DNA from: Phycicoccus flavus
GTDB taxonomy: Bacteria; Actinomycetota; Actinomycetes; Actinomycetales; Dermatophilaceae
Direction of reading: 5' to 3'
Assembly (NCBI RefSeq): GCF_004025965.2
Contig: NZ_SAYU02000044.1
Location: 1-34,834, forward strand
Length of the DNA: 34,834 bases
The position numbers and the translations under genes are program-made. Of the stretch, positions 31,092-34,834 are shown piece by piece (position 1 is the stretch's first letter; every line of letters starts with the position of its first letter). The notes below the pieces were generated by a model. It saw only the letters and a list, made by a program, of their open reading frames with translations, searched no databases and was not told where the DNA came from.

Positions 31092-33800
31092 ATGGCGACC
31101 CGTACGTCCTCGACCTCCCGCGCCCGCGGCGGCAGCAGCCGGCCCGCGACGCGCAAGGCGGCCCCGAAGACCCGCAAGGCCCCGGCCCGCAGCCGGCGGC
31201 AGGGCCTGCCGCTGCCGCTGCGCGCGGCGCAGAGCACGTGGATGGGTCTCGCGCACGCCACGGGGGCCGTCGCCCGCAAGGTGGGTGACACCGGCCGCGA
31301 CCTCGAGCCCGAGCACCGCCGCGACGGGCTGGGCTTCCTCCTGCTGGCCCTCGCCGTCGTCGTCGCCGCGCGCGAGTGGTGGGGCCTGTCCGGCGGGGTG
31401 GGCGTCATCGTGCACGCCGTCGTCGCCGGCACCTTCGGCAAGGTGGGCTACGCCCTGCCGCTCGTCCTCCTCCTTTTCGGCCTGCGCGTCCTGCGCGCCC
31501 CCCAGGAGGGCGACGCCACCTCACGCCTCGCCGTGGGGACCACCGCGCTCGCCTTCTCCGCCTGCGGGCTCGTCCACGTGGCGGCCGGCATCCCCGTCCC
31601 GCCCGACGGCGCCACCGGCATGCGGGCCGCAGGCGGCATCATCGGCTTCCTCGCCTCCAGCCCGCTGGAGGCCGCCGTCTCCGTCTACGGCACCGTGCCG
31701 CTGCTCCTCCTGCTCGGCCTCTTCGGCCTCCTCGTCCTCACGGCAACCCCGCTGCACCAGGTCCCCGCCCGGCTCGCCGCCGTCATGGACCGCCTCACCG
31801 GCGCCGAGCCGCGCACCGAGGACGACGCCGACGCCGGCCCCGACGCCGCGCGTCCCCGTCGTCGCCGCCCCGCCCGGCCCGCCGCCGACCCCGACGGCCC
31901 GATGGTCGGCGACGAGGCCTTCGAGCAGGCCGCGGTCGTCGACCCGCGCACCGGCAAGCGGCTGCGCCCCGGCCAGAAGCGCCCCGCCGCCGCCGAGCCC
32001 GTCGCCGAACCGGCCGCGCCCGCTGCACCCGCCGCGCCCGCCCCGGCGGCCGCCGCAGCGGCGAAGCCCGCGCTGGAGCCCCCGCCCACCAGCCAGCTGC
32101 CGGCCCGCGTCGAGCAGCTGTCCCTGGCGGGCGACGTCACCTACACCCTCCCCGACTCCGGGATCCTCGAGCCGGGCAGCCCGCACAAGACCCGCAGCGC
32201 CGCCAACGACCGGGTCGTCGACGCGCTGACCACCGTCCTGGACCAGTTCGACATCGACGCCCAGGTCACCGGCTTCACCCGCGGGCCGACGGTGACCCGC
32301 TACGAGGTCGAGCTCGGCCCCGGCATCAAGGTCGAGCGGGTCACGGCCCTGTCCAAGAACATCGCCTACGCCGTCGCGTCCGCCGACGTGCGCATCCTCA
32401 GCCCCATCCCGGGCAAGTCCGCCATCGGCATCGAGATCCCGAACACCGACCGCGAGAAGGTGAGCCTCGGCGACGTCCTGCGCAGCCAGGTCGCCCGCGG
32501 CACCGAGCACCCGATGGTCATGGGGGTCGGCAAGGACGTCGAGGGCGGCTACGTCATCGCCAACCTCGCGAAGATGCCGCACCTGCTCGTCGCGGGCGCC
32601 ACCGGCGCCGGCAAGTCGAGCTTCGTCAACTCGATGATCACCTCCGTGCTCATGCGCGCCACCCCGGACGAGGTGCGGATGGTCCTCGTCGACCCCAAGC
32701 GCGTCGAGCTCACCGGCTACGAGGGCATCCCGCACCTCATCACCCCGATCATCACGAACCCCAAGAAGGCCGCCGAGGCGCTGCAGTGGGTCGTGCGCGA
32801 GATGGACACCCGCTACGACGACCTCGCGCAGTTCGGCTACAAGCACATCGACGACTTCAACAAGGCGGTCCGCGCAGGCAAGGTCCAGCCGCTGCCGGGG
32901 TCGGAGCGGGTCATCGCGCCCTACCCCTACCTCCTCGTCATCGTCGACGAGCTCGCCGACCTCATGATGGTGGCGCCCCGCGACGTCGAGGAGTCGATCG
33001 TCCGGATCACCCAGCTGGCCCGGGCCGCCGGCATCCACCTCGTCCTCGCGACCCAGCGGCCCTCGGTCGACGTCGTCACCGGCCTCATCAAGGCCAACGT
33101 GCCCTCCCGGATGGCCTTCGCGACGTCCTCGCTGGCGGACAGCCGGGTCGTCCTGGACCAGCCCGGCGCCGAGAAGCTCATCGGCCAGGGCGACGCGCTG
33201 TTCCTGCCGATGGGCGCGAGCAAGCCGATGCGCGTCCAGGGCGCGTGGGTGACCGAGAGCGAGATCCAGGCGGTCGTCACCCACGTCACCGAGCAGCTGA
33301 AGCCGCGCTACCGCGAGGACGTCGTCCAGGCCGCCCCGAAGAAGCAGGTCGACGACGACATCGGCGACGACCTCGACATCCTGCTCCAGGCCACCGAGCT
33401 CGTCGTGACGACACAGTTCGGCTCGACCTCGATGCTCCAGCGCAAGCTGCGGGTCGGCTTCGCCAAGGCCGGCCGGCTCATGGACCTGCTGGAGTCCCGC
33501 GGCGTCGTCGGCCCGTCCGAGGGGTCCAAGGCCCGCGACGTCCTCGTCAAGCCCGACGACCTGCCGACGACGCTGGCGCTCATGCGCGGCGACGAGGTCC
33601 CGGAGCCCGACGAGCCCTTCGACGCGCAGGCGCCGGTCGCCCCGCCCGCGGCGGACGACGAGCCGGTCGCCGAGCACGACACCGCCCCGGTTCCCGTGCG
33701 CGACTACGGGCCGGACGCCGTGGCCGCGGACCTCGACCGCTACGCGGTGGCCGACGACGACGGCGACGAGGACGCCTGGGAGCTCACGGGGCGTCGCTGA
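31092..33800 (+). CDS. ftsK: DNA translocase FtsK/SpoIIIE
   Basis: This 902-residue septal DNA pump clears and sorts chromosome ends at division. A basic N-terminal tail of about 75 residues is followed by four helices (about 80-93, 103-129, 145-165, 200-217), an Ala/Pro-rich linker (about 245-345), then the motor. Walker A GATGAGKS is at 502-509, Walker B is LLVIVDELADL, and a C-terminal gamma winged helix (TTQFGSTSMLQRKLRVGFAKA) should read polar DNA motifs. After it comes an acidic tail of about 80 residues. The ATG at 31092 has a -10 box 6 nt upstream. Its last 17 bp overlap the convergent gene at 33784. Confidence 0.95.
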   Translation: MATRTSSTSRARGGSSRPATRKAAPKTRKAPARSRRQGLPLPLRAAQSTWMGLAHATGAVARKVGDTGRDLEPEHRRDGLGFLLLALAVVVAAREWWGLSGGVGVIVHAVVAGTFGKVGYALPLVLLLFGLRVLRAPQEGDATSRLAVGTTALAFSACGLVHVAAGIPVPPDGATGMRAAGGIIGFLASSPLEAAVSVYGTVPLLLLLGLFGLLVLTATPLHQVPARLAAVMDRLTGAEPRTEDDADAGPDAARPRRRRPARPAADPDGPMVGDEAFEQAAVVDPRTGKRLRPGQKRPAAAEPVAEPAAPAAPAAPAPAAAAAAKPALEPPPTSQLPARVEQLSLAGDVTYTLPDSGILEPGSPHKTRSAANDRVVDALTTVLDQFDIDAQVTGFTRGPTVTRYEVELGPGIKVERVTALSKNIAYAVASADVRILSPIPGKSAIGIEIPNTDREKVSLGDVLRSQVARGTEHPMVMGVGKDVEGGYVIANLAKMPHLLVAGATGAGKSSFVNSMITSVLMRATPDEVRMVLVDPKRVELTGYEGIPHLITPIITNPKKAAEALQWVVREMDTRYDDLAQFGYKHIDDFNKAVRAGKVQPLPGSERVIAPYPYLLVIVDELADLMMVAPRDVEESIVRITQLARAAGIHLVLATQRPSVDVVTGLIKANVPSRMAFATSSLADSRVVLDQPGAEKLIGQGDALFLPMGASKPMRVQGAWVTESEIQAVVTHVTEQLKPRYREDVVQAAPKKQVDDDIGDDLDILLQATELVVTTQFGSTSMLQRKLRVGFAKAGRLMDLLESRGVVGPSEGSKARDVLVKPDDLPTTLALMRGDEVPEPDEPFDAQAPVAPPAADDEPVAEHDTAPVPVRDYGPDAVAADLDRYAVADDDGDEDAWELTGRR

Positions 33801-34833
33801 CCGCGGGGGCGACCGACTCCGAACCCCCGGTGTCGGCCTCCGCCACCGGCGTCGTCCCGAGGCCCAGGTGCCGGCGCACCTCCTCGACGAAGTCGACGAC
33901 GGCCTCCTCGCCGCTCACCGGGCCTCCGGCCAGCAGCCCGTCGGCGCCGAGCAGGACCGCCGACGGCGTGCCCTGGCCGAGCGTGCGCATCGCCACGCCG
34001 TGCGGGTCGAACCACGCGTGCCCGCGCAGGTGCGGCAGCCGGGCCAGCGCGCCGGGCCGGCCGAAGAGGACGACGTGCACCCGGACCGGGTCGAGGTCCT
34101 GCGCCCACTGCGGCACGAGCGGCCCGATCCGCTGGCAGGGTCCGCAGCCGGGGCTGAGGAAGACCAGGAGCCGGGCGGCGAGGCGGACCTCGTTGCCGAG
34201 CAGCAGCAGATCGCCGTCGTCGGTGAGCACCTGCACCTCGGGGATCTCCCGCCGCACGTACTCGCCGTCCTCGTCGTAGGCCGGGGCGAGCCCCGCGGAC
34301 GACGCGGCGCCCCCGTCCGAGCGCCAGGTGACGAGCGCGGCGATCCCCGCGGTGAGCCCGGCGGCGAGCAGCCAGCCCCACAGGCCGAGGTCGCCGGCCA
34401 GCGCCGCGGGGAGGAAGGCGACGTCGCGCAGGGCGGCCACGAGGGTCGCGAGGGCCGCGACGACGAGCAGGACGTTCCGGGCGAGGGTCGCCCGGGTGAC
34501 CCGCGAGTCACCGAGCGCGCCGAAGCAGCCGCACTCGGCCGGGTCCGGTCCGCGCAGGGCCCGCGCGACGAGGGCGGTGTAGGCGCCGAGGAGGACGAGC
34601 ACCGCGAAGGCGAGGAGGACGTGGAGCACGCCGGTGCCGAGGAGCAGCCACACCCCGAGCCCGATCTCGACCCAGGGCAGCGCGCGGCGGGCGAGCCGGC
34701 CGTCGAACGGGGCGGGCACGCGCAGCGAGACGACGGCATGGTCGAGGGCGGCGGGGTCGCGGAGCTTGGCGACCCCGCTGGCCACCAGCACGGCGGAGCA
34801 GGTGACGAGGGGCAGCAGGAGCGCACTCGACAT
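33784..34833 (-). CDS. MauE/DoxX-type membrane protein fused to a thioredoxin-like domain
   Basis: The protein has 349 residues. The N-terminal half has about four to five helices and the MauE signature ECGCFG with Cys101 and Cys103; DoxX/VKOR-like proteins of this type move reducing equivalents across the membrane. The C-terminal half (about 195-325) is a thioredoxin-like domain with CGPC at 230-233 in LVFLSPGCGPCQRIGPL and the cis-Pro region GTPSAVLL. A full disulphide relay in one chain is the likely design, probably for extracytoplasmic thiol redox; the target is unknown. The ATG at 34833 is one base from the window edge, so an earlier start cannot be excluded. The 3' end overlaps ftsK by 17 bp, tail to tail. 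Confidence 0.8.
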   Translation of the reverse strand: MSSALLLPLVTCSAVLVASGVAKLRDPAALDHAVVSLRVPAPFDGRLARRALPWVEIGLGVWLLLGTGVLHVLLAFAVLVLLGAYTALVARALRGPDPAECGCFGALGDSRVTRATLARNVLLVVAALATLVAALRDVAFLPAALAGDLGLWGWLLAAGLTAGIAALVTWRSDGGAASSAGLAPAYDEDGEYVRREIPEVQVLTDDGDLLLLGNEVRLAARLLVFLSPGCGPCQRIGPLVPQWAQDLDPVRVHVVLFGRPGALARLPHLRGHAWFDPHGVAMRTLGQGTPSAVLLGADGLLAGGPVSGEEAVVDFVEEVRRHLGLGTTPVAEADTGGSESVAPAVSDAP

Positions 34834-34834
34834 T

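Noticed and set aside
32000-32100. Possible tandem repeat in ftsK
   Set aside because: It is an irregular Ala/Pro-rich linker coded by mixed GCC/CCC/GCG codons, usual for FtsK, not an exact DNA repeat.
1-34834. CRISPR arrays, tRNA or rRNA genes, insertion sequences, prophage or attachment sites
   Set aside because: I saw no spaced direct repeats, no tRNA-like cloverleaf, no transposase or integrase motifs and no target-site duplications.

Overview
The window is one contiguous stretch of very GC-rich DNA. Almost every codon ends in G or C, many starts are GTG, genes overlap by 4 bp (ATGA or GTGA), and several promoters are TANNNT boxes placed directly before a start codon. Together with the gene content (rpsO-pnp, dapB, an RNase J and ftsK in one neighbourhood, and a HemD-winged-helix regulator of the NnaR type) this points to an actinobacterial chromosome. 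A Micrococcales / Intrasporangiaceae-like organism is a guess only. No phage, IS element, CRISPR array, tRNA or rRNA was seen.

Layout. (1) 1-3128: end of a CPBP membrane protease, a small membrane protein, a decayed MFS transporter (minus strand), and an ABC ATPase-permease pair. (2) 8333-3150, minus strand: a four-gene operon for a soluble NAD-linked molybdenum formate dehydrogenase (gamma, beta, alpha, delta). A tandem pair of 17-bp dyads lies upstream of it. (3) 10419-8527, minus strand: asnB. (4) 10642-13492: rpsO, a strong terminator, a structured leader, and pnp. (5) 13687-14123: two very small genes facing each other across a 17-bp-stem terminator. The minus-strand one (45 aa) has a promoter framed by PHO-box-like GTTCACC repeats. 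(6) 14349-15095: dapB. (7) 15319-26350: a complete assimilatory nitrate operon, narK-nasA-nasB-nirB-nirD-cysG-nnaR-sirB, nearly all translationally coupled. (8) 28681-26360, minus strand: a crotonase-fold protein, a GNAT acetyltransferase and AzlC/AzlD. (9) 28810-30495: RNase J. (10) 30496-31091: a 596-bp gene-free region full of structure. (11) ftsK, overlapping tail-to-tail with a MauE-thioredoxin fusion at the right edge.

How the genes work together. The nitrate operon encodes nitrate uptake (NarK), reduction to nitrite (NasA fed by NasB), reduction to ammonium (NirBD), the siroheme that NirB needs (CysG for methylation and oxidation, SirB for iron insertion) and a dedicated regulator (NnaR). 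asnB fixes nitrogen as asparagine. Formate dehydrogenase yields NADH and shares the molybdopterin requirement of NasA. The core series rpsO-pnp-dapB-rnj-ftsK is interrupted by the roughly 11-kb nitrate operon and the azl unit, where many actinobacteria carry thyX and dapA.

Most of the window is recognisable, conserved biology. The least explained parts are the 30496-31091 intergenic region (G-quadruplex-type tract, 89-bp palindrome, possible structured RNA), the 45-aa gene with its PHO-like promoter, and the tandem operator before the formate dehydrogenase operon.
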